NCBI GenBank assembly: GCA_022786545.1
Contig: JALFXV010000113.1
Location: forward strand, 1 to 51,871
Direction: 5' to 3'
DNA from: Selenomonadaceae bacterium
Lineage (GTDB): Bacteria; Bacillota; Negativicutes; Selenomonadales; Selenomonadaceae
Length of the DNA: 51,871 nucleotides
Shown: in pieces, positions 26,107-34,570 of the stretch
How the letters are laid out: each line of letters begins with the position of its first letter
How positions within the stretch are numbered: the stretch's first letter is position 1
The notes under the pieces: model-generated
Database searches by the model: none
What the model was told of the DNA's origin: nothing
Seen by the model: the letters and a program-made list of their open reading frames with translations, nothing else
Translations under genes and position numbers: made by a program

Positions 26107-29100
26107 TTAACGCTTCATGTTAATCAGGGTTTCCAAAAGTTCATCAGAAACTGTAATAATCTTGGAGTTGGACTGATAACCGCGCTGGGTTACAATCATG
26201 TCAGTCAGCTCGGTTGCCATATCCACATTGGACATCTCCAAGGAACTTGGCGTAATACTGCAGCCCAGGGCAGATGCCGTGTTGATATTGGCAGTGCCTG
26301 AGTTGTTAGAAGCCGTGTACATGGATTTGCCAATCTTCGTCATGCCGGAAGCATTGTTAAACTGGGCAATAGCCACCTGGGCCTCCGCACGATTGATACC
26401 ATTGGTATAAGTACCAATAATCGTACCAGCAGTATTAATGGAAATGCTCTTCAATTTACCATAGGCATTGCCATCAGTAGTGCCATAGGCAGTGTTGCTA
26501 CCAGCAAACTGAGTTACGCCAGAGAAGTCCACATTAACCTTCTGATCTGCCTGGGAACCATTGCGCAAGGTCAGTTCTGCCGTGCCCACGCCAGTGGTAC
26601 AATCACCATTAGGGCTGAACCTGATTTTCAAATCCGGCATGCTGACAGTGCTTACAGTGCCATCAGACTCCTTGATGGTAGTAACGCCGGAACCATCCAG
26701 ATTGATGGAAGCCGTCCACTCATTACCCTTGAGGCTGTCAACACCTGTCTTCGTCAGGAAAATAGTAATATTATGCTCGTTGCCCAGAGTATCATACACA
26801 GTAATCAGAGTGCTCAACGGCTTGCTATAGCCCATAGTATAAGAGCCGGACACTTCGCTGATGCTGGTGCCATCACTCATGGTCAGAGCCATTGAATCAA
26901 TGCTGCCCTCATACTTCTCGCCCACCTTGTATTCGCGGTTATTTGCATTGCTAATTGTAATCACACTGTCAAGATTATCCGTCAGTTCCATGCTGGAAAC
27001 TGTGATACCATTTGCAGCCTTTATCGTACCGCTGTTCATGGCAAACTCATCCTTAACACCATTAGAGCTCAATACCATACCTTTGGCATTGCTCAACGTT
27101 GCCGCAGAGTCAATAGATATACTGATTACATTTTCGTTTACAGAATCGCCCAAATTATACGTCTTGCCAACATTATTTGTAAGCGTATAAGTATTAGTAC
27201 CATCCGTTAAGGTAATCTCCTTGCCGTTGATGCCACTTACAGTCAGCGTAGGCATAGCGGCTCCCTTAGTAAAGGTCTGCCCCGGAGGAGCTGTCACTGT
27301 AAGTACATTGCCATCTGCTAAGGTGACAATATAACCACTGCCGCTATTATTAGTCAGTACCGCGTCATCTGACAAAGTAACTTCCTTGGAATTTTTCTTA
27401 ATCTCATTGACAGACAGTAAAGAAATCTCACTTCCCAGCTTGTACGAATTTGTTGAAGTATCTGGAACACTGATCGTATCGCCATTGCTGCAGGAAATTT
27501 CCACCGCACCATTCATACCGCTTAACTCAGTAGTAGAATTAATAGCTATACTAGCAATATTTCCTGTTAAAGTAGTAACATTACCCAGACCAGCAGTAGT
27601 ACTATAATTAGTACCAGAATTATTAGTCAAAGTATAGCTGTTTGTACCATCACTCAAAGTAACAGTTGAACCAGCAACACCAGTTACCCTCAAAGCAGGC
27701 ACCGTCCCGCCTTTAGCAAAGTCATATACTGGCGGTACAGTTGTTACTTCAAGAACATCGCCATTGGACAAAGTTACACTATATGAACTAGCTGCATCAT
27801 TATTAGGGAATACTGCACCATTTTCTAAAGTAACATACTTGGAATTTGCTTTAACTTCCTTCACAGGGAAAGAGGAAATAGGCTCCCCAATCTTGTTTCC
27901 AATATCATAGTCGCCTGAAGCATTTTTCGGCACAATAAGACTGCATCCATTGCTGCAGGCAATATCCAAAGCAGCATCCACATTGCTGATTGTATCAGTG
28001 GAAACAATTTTAATATCCGCCACACTCTGATTTAATGGCTGACCATTTGTATAAGAAGAACCTGAATTATTGGTCATAGTATAGGTATTTGTACCATCAG
28101 TCAAAGTAACAGTACTACCAACAGCACCAGAACCAGCATTTGTTACAGTCAGGCCAGTAACAGCACTCCCTTTTGTAAAGGCCGCAGTTGGCGGTGCAGG
28201 TACATCTATAGTATCACCATTTGCCAAAATTACCTTGTAAGCACTATTGCTGTTGTTGAAGAATATGGCATCATCGTCTAAAACAGCAACCTGTGAACCT
28301 GCCACTATCTCCTTTACAGATAATGCAGCTACCTCGCCACCCTTATTATAAGCATTATTCGAACCTTTAGGAACCAGTATCGTATCACCGCTACCGCAAG
28401 AAACATTCAAAGCCGAAACTAACTGATATTCCTTTGTAATTCCATACTGTCCTTTAGCAGCAGTAACGGTACATCCTTCCTTAAATTCCAGATTTATATT
28501 GTTAATCTTCGCCTGAGCAGTATCATTATACTTGCGGCCGCAGCTGATGGTATCAACATTGTTCTGGGATACTACAATCTTGCTGCCATTGTCATCCATC
28601 ATAGTGATACCGGCAATGGTAGCCTCACCTGAGTTCAAGTTGCTATTGTAAACAGCTTTTTCTGTCTTGGTGGCTTTCATTACCTTGCCTGCCGGAATGG
28701 TAATGTCACTGGTCTTGGACGAGTCAACAGTAATCTTGCCGCTGGCATCAGCTACCCAGCCCTGAACCTTGTAGCCGTCAGAGGTCACAAAATTGCCTGT
28801 GGCGTCAAACTTGAAGTTACCATTACGAGTGTAGTACATTTCGTTTGCACTGCTCTCGCTGTGCACTACAAACAGGCCGTTGCCGGAAAGGCACATATCT
28901 GTATTCAGGCCGGTGGACTTCACGGAACCATCGGTGAAGATAGTATCGATAGCAGCTACCCCGGAACCGAGGCCAATCTGCTTGGCATTGATACCGCCGA
29001 TGTTGCCAGCCGGGGCAGAAGCGGAACTCAAAGTCTGGTTCAGGGTATCAGCAAAGGTTACACGGCTGGACTTAAAACCTGTAGTATTTACATTGGAAAT

Positions 29101-29175
29101 ATTATTACCTACAACGTCCATTGCAGTCTGGTGGCTTTTCAATCCGGAAATACCGGAATAAAGTGAACGCATCAT
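26107..29175 (-). CDS. flgE: flagellar hook protein FlgE, enlarged with triplicated domain
   Basis: A 1022-residue hook protein; standard FlgE is about 400-450 residues. The N-terminal rod-type motif MMRSLYSGISGLKSHQTAMD and NNISNVNTTGFK are canonical. So is the C-terminal end (SNVDMATELTDMIVTQRGYQ, then NSKIITVSDELLETLINMKR). The extra length is central: three diverged repeats of about 145-155 residues (about 254-401, 402-556 and 557-698), each with a CSNGDTI-like start, an SVKEI strand, TLSDGTNSYTLTNN and an NGDVL-type strand. The middle region is Thr/Ser/Asn-rich and has several Cys, rare in secreted flagellar proteins. These domains would form the outer surface of the hook. AAAGGAG precedes the double ATG. 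Confidence 0.96.
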   Translation of the reverse strand: MMRSLYSGISGLKSHQTAMDVVGNNISNVNTTGFKSSRVTFADTLNQTLSSASAPAGNIGGINAKQIGLGSGVAAIDTIFTDGSVKSTGLNTDMCLSGNGLFVVHSESSANEMYYTRNGNFKFDATGNFVTSDGYKVQGWVADASGKITVDSSKTSDITIPAGKVMKATKTEKAVYNSNLNSGEATIAGITMMDDNGSKIVVSQNNVDTISCGRKYNDTAQAKINNINLEFKEGCTVTAAKGQYGITKEYQLVSALNVSCGSGDTILVPKGSNNAYNKGGEVAALSVKEIVAGSQVAVLDDDAIFFNNSNSAYKVILANGDTIDVPAPPTAAFTKGSAVTGLTVTNAGSGAVGSTVTLTDGTNTYTMTNNSGSSYTNGQPLNQSVADIKIVSTDTISNVDAALDIACSNGCSLIVPKNASGDYDIGNKIGEPISSFPVKEVKANSKYVTLENGAVFPNNDAASSYSVTLSNGDVLEVTTVPPVYDFAKGGTVPALRVTGVAGSTVTLSDGTNSYTLTNNSGTNYSTTAGLGNVTTLTGNIASIAINSTTELSGMNGAVEISCSNGDTISVPDTSTNSYKLGSEISLLSVNEIKKNSKEVTLSDDAVLTNNSGSGYIVTLADGNVLTVTAPPGQTFTKGAAMPTLTVSGINGKEITLTDGTNTYTLTNNVGKTYNLGDSVNENVISISIDSAATLSNAKGMVLSSNGVKDEFAMNSGTIKAANGITVSSMELTDNLDSVITISNANNREYKVGEKYEGSIDSMALTMSDGTSISEVSGSYTMGYSKPLSTLITVYDTLGNEHNITIFLTKTGVDSLKGNEWTASINLDGSGVTTIKESDGTVSTVSMPDLKIRFSPNGDCTTGVGTAELTLRNGSQADQKVNVDFSGVTQFAGSNTAYGTTDGNAYGKLKSISINTAGTIIGTYTNGINRAEAQVAIAQFNNASGMTKIGKSMYTASNNSGTANINTASALGCSITPSSLEMSNVDMATELTDMIVTQRGYQSNSKIITVSDELLETLINMKR
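27082..28416 (-). repeat. triplicated segment inside flgE
   Basis: Three consecutive coding repeats of about 145-155 codons, diverged at the DNA level but clear at protein level (shared patterns TLTDGTNTYTLTNN, GDTI and VSVNEI-like). The units run about 28416-27973, 27972-27508 and 27507-27082. Repeat boundaries were placed by eye and may shift by a few codons. Confidence 0.85.
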
Positions 29176-29262
29176 AATGAATCAATCTCCTTTTTTATGG
29201 CGGCAATCCCGAACTGCCTCTGTCATTCAGCAGTTCCAAGCTTCCACAAAGGGTCCAGCTCT

Positions 29263-29649
29263 TTAGAGAATGGCCGCACTGTCGATGTTTGTAAAGATAT
29301 TTTCCTTCGCACTTTTGCCATCCATGGCAGTAATCACGGTTCTGTTTGCCACGCTGACAACCAGTGCCATATCATTCATGTAGATGAGTGATTCCCTGGC
29401 ACCTTTTTTTGCCATCATGTCAACAGTATCATCAAGCTTCTGCAAATCCCGGGCACTGAGATTGAGGTTTCTGCTTTCCATCCTCTGCATGGCATGGTTG
29501 GAAAAGCTGACCTTCTTGGCTGCCGATTGCAGCATGTCCGCAAAGGAAGCCCCCGTAGTAACTGTGCCAGGCTGTACATTTTGCCTGATGCCGGACTTTT
29601 CTACTGGCAAAATAGGCTGTGACTGGAAATAAATTCTCGTATCTGACAT
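29263..29649 (-). CDS. flagellar operon protein, TIGR02530 type
   Basis: A 128-residue protein of the small family found between flgD and flgE in Firmicute operons (TIGR02530). The diagnostic core FSNHAMQRMESRNLNLSARD leads into LDDTVDMMAKKGARESLIYM and VVSVANRTVITAMDG. Its function is unknown; position implies hook assembly. The open frame begins at 29688, but GGAGG eight bases before ATG at 29649 gives the true start. It lies 19 bp after flgD and 87 bp before flgE. Confidence 0.92.
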   Translation of the reverse strand: MSDTRIYFQSQPILPVEKSGIRQNVQPGTVTTGASFADMLQSAAKKVSFSNHAMQRMESRNLNLSARDLQKLDDTVDMMAKKGARESLIYMNDMALVVSVANRTVITAMDGKSAKENIFTNIDSAAIL

Positions 29650-29668
29650 CCTTCTTGCCTCCAAATTT

Positions 29669-30196
29669 TTACTCGGATACAGTCCCATCGCCTACACGGG
29701 TGATAGTGGATATATCCACCTTGGTTATAGCTTTGGTGATATTGCCGCTGGCATCCTTGACTTCTGTCTCCACCATCAGGGACGGAGCGCCATCAGAAAT
29801 GCTCACGCTCTTGGCTGTGCCTTCGTGCACAGTTACATTACCATCGCTGTCGGTAGTTGCCCACTGCACAGTCTGCCCAATCATGCCGGTAAGCTGTCCT
29901 ACCAGCACAGATGTATCAATATTTTCAACCAAGCCATAAACATTCTCCATCTTGTCAGCCACCTCGGTCATCTGCTCCAGAGCTGAGAACTGAGCCAGCT
30001 GGGAAAGGTACTCGCCGTTATCCATCGGGTCCAGCGGGTCCTGGTACTGCATCTGGGTAACCAGCAGCTTGAGGAAGGTGTCCTTGCTGATATAGTCAGC
30101 GTTTACATCCTTCTTGGTTGCGTTCTGGCTTGCCATGTACTCATCATAGTTATAGGTTACACCATTGACTGTAATTGTATTCAATGAATCTGCCAT
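29669..30196 (-). CDS. flgD: flagellar hook-capping protein FlgD
   Basis: A 175-residue FlgD, the scaffold that caps the growing hook. The N-terminal domain has the signature FLKLLVTQMQYQDPLDPMDN and EYLSQLAQFSALEQM. A beta-rich domain follows (GQTVQWATTDSDGNVTVHEG). The GGAG site eight bases before ATG at 30196 decides the start over an upstream ATG at 30217. It follows fliK by 23 bp. Confidence 0.96.
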   Translation of the reverse strand: MADSLNTITVNGVTYNYDEYMASQNATKKDVNADYISKDTFLKLLVTQMQYQDPLDPMDNGEYLSQLAQFSALEQMTEVADKMENVYGLVENIDTSVLVGQLTGMIGQTVQWATTDSDGNVTVHEGTAKSVSISDGAPSLMVETEVKDASGNITKAITKVDISTITRVGDGTVSE

Positions 30197-30219
30197 ACCT
30201 ATATCTCCTTTCTTCAAAA

Positions 30220-32487
30220 TTATACAGAATAATCCACGCCACTGGAAATCACATTCCCTTCGCTGTCGTGAATATCCGTTGTTGCATTGTTCTCTGGCTC
30301 GGCAGCCAGTGCCTCGCTGGTTTCTTCAAAATCCTTCAGGTCAATCTGCTGGCTGCGCACCTGCTGACCCTGCTCCTGCTGATAAAAGCCCTGCTGTGCC
30401 TGGCCATCCGGCAGCTGCCCATCCGGCAAGCCGGTCTGAACCTCTATGCTGTCCACCTTGATGCCCTGCTCGTTCAGCTGCTGCTTGAGCTGGAGCATGT
30501 TTGTTTCCAGGATTGCCCTCACGTGGGCGTTATCCGTATGGAAAGTGGCTGTTACGCCGCCGTTGCCATTGACAGAAACCTTCAGGCTTAGTTCCCCCAG
30601 GTGCTCAGGATTCAGCTTGATGATCATCTCGCTGCTGCGGCCATTCTGCAAAAGCTTTGCCTGCTCCACAATCTGCTGCGGCACGTTGTAGGTGCTTTGA
30701 GCCTGCTGGCTCTGTGCAGTCTGCTGCGGTGCATTGGCTGCATCAGCATTACCGACATTCTGCCCGCTGCCCAGCATCTGCTGGAAACCGGCCATGCTGT
30801 CCTGCTGTCCCTGGCCTGCCCTTTCGCTCCTGGCAGCATTGCTATCGGGAACCACTACGTCAAAAGCGGCTTCCCCAGGCAGCTGCGTCCCCTGCTGCTG
30901 TCCCTGGCTATTAGTCATGCCGCCCTGCTGATTCTGCTGCTGGGCAAAACCGCGCTGGCTTCCCTCGCCCTGTACAGGCCCCATCTGACCTGCCAGATCA
31001 CTCAGCTGACTGGCATCTGCTGCCGTGCCCACGGCCTCAGAAACTGCCCCGCTCTCCTGAACAGTTGTAAAAATGCGCTGACCCGGCAGCATATTTAAAA
31101 GCTGCTGGCCGTTGTCAGTCCTGCCCTGCACCTGGCTGGTATTTGCTGCCTGCTGTACATTCTGGCGCATCACCCTGCTGCCCAGCAGTGCTTCAATACT
31201 ATTCGGTACATACCGGCCTGTCCTTGCAACAGGATTATCCATAACATCTGCCTGCCGCCTGGTAGGGGCTGGCGCAGTTTCCACTGACGGAGCTGCATTC
31301 TCCACGAGATTGGCTGCCTGATTGGTTGCCTGCCTGATTGGGGCTGGCGCAGCTTCCACTGACGGAGTTACATTCTCCACGAGATTGGCTGCCTGATTGG
31401 TTGCCTGCCTGATTGGGGCTGGCGCAGACTCAACTGACGGAGCTGCATTTTCCACGAGATGGGCTGCCTGATTGGCTGCCTGCCTGATTGGGGCTGGTGC
31501 AGCTTCCACTGACGGAGCTGCATTTTCCACGAAATTGGCTGCCTGATTGGTTGCCTGCCTGATTGGGGCCGGCGCAGACTCAACTGATGGAACTGCATTT
31601 GCCATGTGATTTACTGCCTGATTGGTTGCCTGCCTGATTGGGGCTGGCGTAGTTTCCACTGATGGAGCTGCATGCTCCATGTGATTGGCTGCCTGATTGG
31701 TTGCCTGCCTGATTGGGGCCGATGCAGTTTCATCTGCCACAGCCTCATTTGCCATGAGATGGCCAGGCTGATTAGGCACCTGCTTGTCTGCTGGCTGCGT
31801 ACCTGCCCCCACAGGAGCCAGTTCCTCCATGCCATTGACCGGCTGCAAGCTGTCCAATGGCTGCTGCTGCCCGCCGGACTGCTGCAAAGTCTGCAAAGTC
31901 TGCATCCGCTGCCCCGGCTGCTGCACCCCGGCCTGCAGTTCCCCGCTGCCCGTCAGGCTGCCCTGCAATCTGGCATCCCCCTTGAAATAAGTGTTCAGCT
32001 CTGCCAAGGGCTGCTGGCCCTGGGTGGCAATCACGCCTTCTGCCACAGCTGCTGCCATTGCTGACGCCGGATTATTGCCCGGCAGTTTAGCATCAGCTTC
32101 TGCCACAGCTGGCTGCTTGCCATCTGCTTCGCCCTTCGCCTGCACATCGGATGCGTCCCCGGCCTCTTCGGCCTTCCCGGCCTTCCCGGCCTTCCCGGCA
32201 TTTTCAGGCTTTTCTGCCTCGGCCTTGCCAGCAGCCGCCTCCGGTTTTTCTGCCTGGCTGCCGATAGCACCAGCTGCCTCCGGCTTTTCCGCCTTGGCAT
32301 TGTCCTTGAGGCTGTCATTCCTGTAACCCTTGTCAGACTTCACGGTATCCCTGCTTCTTGCCTGCTGCGCCTGGTCCAGCGTCCTGGAAAAATCACTGAC
32401 CTGGCTGCCAGTTTTGACGGAAGCCTTGACAGAAGCCCTGACTGCAACATTTGCCCCTAAGGAAAAAAGATTTACATTACTGCTCAT
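30220..32487 (-). CDS. fliK: flagellar hook-length control protein FliK, repeat-rich
   Basis: A 755-residue FliK, larger than usual. It is secreted as a ruler and tells FlhB to switch export. The C-terminal Flg_hook domain is clear (SSEMIIKLNPEHLGELSLKV, then LKQQLNEQGIKVDSIEVQTG, about residues 610-705). The N-terminal two-thirds is Gln/Ala/Pro-rich and disordered. At residues 257-406 it contains six tandem 25-residue repeats (APIRQATNQAANLVENAAPS plus VEAAP). An Ala/Lys/Glu-rich section near 60-115 has KAGKAGK-type repeats. An AGGAGGTG site lies five bases before the ATG. Repeat number could set ruler length, matching the enlarged hook protein; that is inference. Confidence 0.92.
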   Translation of the reverse strand: MSSNVNLFSLGANVAVRASVKASVKTGSQVSDFSRTLDQAQQARSRDTVKSDKGYRNDSLKDNAKAEKPEAAGAIGSQAEKPEAAAGKAEAEKPENAGKAGKAGKAEEAGDASDVQAKGEADGKQPAVAEADAKLPGNNPASAMAAAVAEGVIATQGQQPLAELNTYFKGDARLQGSLTGSGELQAGVQQPGQRMQTLQTLQQSGGQQQPLDSLQPVNGMEELAPVGAGTQPADKQVPNQPGHLMANEAVADETASAPIRQATNQAANHMEHAAPSVETTPAPIRQATNQAVNHMANAVPSVESAPAPIRQATNQAANFVENAAPSVEAAPAPIRQAANQAAHLVENAAPSVESAPAPIRQATNQAANLVENVTPSVEAAPAPIRQATNQAANLVENAAPSVETAPAPTRRQADVMDNPVARTGRYVPNSIEALLGSRVMRQNVQQAANTSQVQGRTDNGQQLLNMLPGQRIFTTVQESGAVSEAVGTAADASQLSDLAGQMGPVQGEGSQRGFAQQQNQQGGMTNSQGQQQGTQLPGEAAFDVVVPDSNAARSERAGQGQQDSMAGFQQMLGSGQNVGNADAANAPQQTAQSQQAQSTYNVPQQIVEQAKLLQNGRSSEMIIKLNPEHLGELSLKVSVNGNGGVTATFHTDNAHVRAILETNMLQLKQQLNEQGIKVDSIEVQTGLPDGQLPDGQAQQGFYQQEQGQQVRSQQIDLKDFEETSEALAAEPENNATTDIHDSEGNVISSGVDYSV
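31270..31719 (-). repeat. 6 x 75-bp in-frame tandem repeats in fliK
   Basis: Six contiguous 75-bp units encode 25-residue copies, followed by a broken seventh start (APTRRQ) at 31269. Units differ at a few codons only, such as ENAAPSVEAAP versus ANAVPSVESAP. Because 75 is a multiple of three, gain or loss of units keeps the frame. Such arrays are prone to copy-number change. Confidence 0.93.
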
Positions 32488-32564
32488 AAATTCACCTCCT
32501 GCATATATTATCGTATATATACAATATATACAAACGACTGCTAAATGCAGCCGTCAATATATCG

Positions 32565-33173
32565 CTACTGCATCTGCTGCGGCAACTGCCCGTCAACAGT
32601 AACCTGCTGTACCCGCTTAGGCACCCCCACATACATCAGCTTGGAAATGCTGGCCGCCTTGCCGGCATCAAAGCTTGCCATAATCTGTGACACCTGGGAC
32701 TCGTCCATGCGCTGAAAAATGGCAATCACGATATCGCTCTCCATGTTTTCCATGATTTTGGCCGCTTCTTCCGGCTTCATCTCATTGTACAGCCTGGCCA
32801 GCTTGGATACCCGCTTCTTTTCCTCTGCCTGCCGCTGCTGGGTCAGCTTCTCTATTTCTTCCTTGGTCAGCTTCACCGGCTTTGATTTTTTCTCTTCAGC
32901 AGCTTTCTTGGCCCGCTCCTGCTCAAGCTTGGCCTGCTCGCTGGCACTATCTGGAACGGTGGAGCCATCCTCCGGTGTCGGACGGACAAAATACTGCCCG
33001 ATTATCGGCATATCGTAAAGCCCCAGCTTCTTGTTCATCTCATCACCATCCAGGATTTTGAGATAAATGCCCAGGAAAAAGCCGCCGACAACCAGCACAA
33101 CCAACAAAAGGCCCATGCCTGCCCTTTTCAGTAATATCCTCTTCCTGCTTGGTACTGCTTCTGTATTTGCCAT
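32565..33173 (-). CDS. motE: MotE-like flagellar protein (YlxF/MgtE N-domain)
   Basis: A 202-residue protein with one N-terminal membrane helix (about residues 17-40), a charged coiled coil (about 80-130) and a C-terminal MgtE intracellular N-domain-like region (KLARLYNEMKPEEAAKIMEN and FDAGKAASISKLM). MotE acts as a chaperone for the stator protein MotC in rhizobia; Firmicute versions occupy the fliJ-fliK slot, as ylxF does in Bacillus. The role here is inferred from architecture. The second ATG (33173) has better spacing from AAGGTG than the first at 33176. Confidence 0.88.
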   Translation of the reverse strand: MANTEAVPSRKRILLKRAGMGLLLVVLVVGGFFLGIYLKILDGDEMNKKLGLYDMPIIGQYFVRPTPEDGSTVPDSASEQAKLEQERAKKAAEEKKSKPVKLTKEEIEKLTQQRQAEEKKRVSKLARLYNEMKPEEAAKIMENMESDIVIAIFQRMDESQVSQIMASFDAGKAASISKLMYVGVPKRVQQVTVDGQLPQQMQ

Positions 33174-33194
33174 CATATCACCTTAAATAATCCA

Positions 33195-33770
33195 TCAACG
33201 GTATATATCCAATACCTTGTTCACATAATTCTGTGTCTCGCGATACGGCGGGATGCCATTATAATCCTTTACGGCCTGGGGCCCTGCATTATAGGCAGCC
33301 ACTGCCTTCTGCACATCACCGCCGAAAGTATCCATCATCTGGCGGAGATACCTGACTCCCCCATCGATGTTCTGCTGCTTATCATAGGGATTTACCCCCA
33401 GGCCTGCCGCCGTCTCCGGCATCAGCTGCATCACGCCCACCGCCCCGGCAGGGGATACCGCCTCCTGATTGCCCCCGGACTCGGTCTGGGCCACTGCCGC
33501 CGCCAGCCTCGGGTCCACATGGTACTTCCTGGCAGCCGCTGCAATCATGCTGTCGGTATCGCCGGGCAGGCTCACCCCGGCAGCTTTCATGGCATCTGAC
33601 AGCTCACCGGCAAAACTGCTTCCCTGTACCGTTTCCTGAGCCTCCTGCATCTTCTGCACCACCTCAGGCTTCTCCATGTGCCTGTTATAGGGGCTGGTAG
33701 CCAGCCCGAAACGCTGGTTCAGCTCATCAATGCGATGAATTACATGCTCAAGTCCCTCAATCTGCATCAT
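33195..33770 (-). CDS. lytic transglycosylase (SLT domain) in the flagellar operon
   Basis: A 191-residue protein with an SLT goose-lysozyme-type domain (about residues 72-188). The catalytic Glu is E97 in TESGGNQEAVS, followed by GAVGVMQLMPETAAGLGVNP and AVAAYNAGPQAV. There is no signal peptide, so it may leave through the flagellar export channel or act from a membrane-associated state. It would cut peptidoglycan to let the rod pass, as FlgJ does in enteric bacteria. The gene lies between fliJ and motE, an insertion relative to the B. subtilis order. The N-terminal 70 residues lack a recognisable domain. Confidence 0.92.
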   Translation of the reverse strand: MMQIEGLEHVIHRIDELNQRFGLATSPYNRHMEKPEVVQKMQEAQETVQGSSFAGELSDAMKAAGVSLPGDTDSMIAAAARKYHVDPRLAAAVAQTESGGNQEAVSPAGAVGVMQLMPETAAGLGVNPYDKQQNIDGGVRYLRQMMDTFGGDVQKAVAAYNAGPQAVKDYNGIPPYRETQNYVNKVLDIYR

Positions 33771-33796
33771 ATCAGTTCACTACCTTTTTTCCATAC

Positions 33797-34249
33797 TCAG
33801 CCCTGATTGCGGAAGTACAGCTGCCCGCCGATTTCATCCAGCTGCTTCTGTTCCTCCTGAAGAGCCTCCGCCATGTATTGCTGCAGCCGCTTTTCCTTCA
33901 GCTGCTCTATGCTTTTCAGCTTGTTCATCACGGCAACCAGTTCCTGCATCTTCTTCTGACGCACCGCCTGCTTCTCCATGATAACACGCTGCTGACTTTC
34001 AATCTGCTCACGCTTCCAGTTGAAAAAGCTGTTAAAAGTCATCAGCCTGCCCAAGCTAATTGTCTTGCCTGCCCCCGTCAGTTCAGCATAATCCTTGTGC
34101 CCCTGTGCCATCTCCTGCAAATACAGGCTCAGCTGCGCCCTGGCCTCCTCAACCTCGCGGGTTGCCAGTGCCAGTGCCACCTGCGCCTGTTCCTTATTCA
34201 TCCTCGTCACCTTCAGGAGCGTCTCCAGCTTAAACCTGAATTTCTTCAT
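33797..34249 (-). CDS. fliJ: flagellar export chaperone FliJ
   Basis: A 150-residue all-helical coiled-coil protein. It starts KKFRFKLETLLKVTRMNKEQ, a typical FliJ beginning, and is Glu/Gln/Lys-rich throughout. FliJ forms the stalk of the export ATPase. ATG at 34249 is preferred: CGGAG lies ten bases upstream; a GTG three codons earlier has almost no spacer. It is separated from fliI by a 321-bp gap containing the second palindromic element. Confidence 0.9.
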   Translation of the reverse strand: MKKFRFKLETLLKVTRMNKEQAQVALALATREVEEARAQLSLYLQEMAQGHKDYAELTGAGKTISLGRLMTFNSFFNWKREQIESQQRVIMEKQAVRQKKMQELVAVMNKLKSIEQLKEKRLQQYMAEALQEEQKQLDEIGGQLYFRNQG

Positions 34250-34396
34250 ACCATTCACACTCCGTTAATGAACCCTTTTTCTATGTCAGTTACACAGCAA
34301 CTAACAAGCAGCTTCATGCAGTAACCAAGAATAACCGCAATAGAACAGGATATGCTAGTGTTGTTAGATAGGGATGTTTCGTATGGCTCGAATCTC

Positions 34397-34544
34397 GGCA
34401 GGGGCTGGGCAGTACCCAAAGAAAACCCTTGTTGCGCCTCGGTACTTAGCGACTTACGAGCCGTCAGGCGAAGTAAGAGCTTAGTACCGCTAGGCACAAC
34501 GCGGAGCGCGAGCGTGTTTTCGTGGGTACTGCCCTGCCCCTGCC
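34397..34544. repeat. palindromic intergenic element, copy 2 (fliI-fliJ gap)
   Basis: The 110-bp core (34416-34525) is the inverted counterpart of 25933-26042, with eight differences. The flanking arms 34397-34418 and 34523-34544 are complementary over 21 of 22 bases and have sequence unrelated to the arms of copy 1. The region can form a 148-bp hairpin. It occupies nearly half of the 321-bp gene-free stretch 34250-34570; no convincing promoter or gene is seen in the rest. Confidence 0.9.
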
Positions 34545-34570
34545 AGCGATTAAAATCTAAGAACATATTC

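Noticed and set aside
26042..34416. An 8.4-kb invertible segment bounded by the two inverted palindromic copies.
   Set aside because: All genes inside keep the operon direction, no recombinase is near, and inversion would break the flagellar operon. The two copies are better explained as separate elements.
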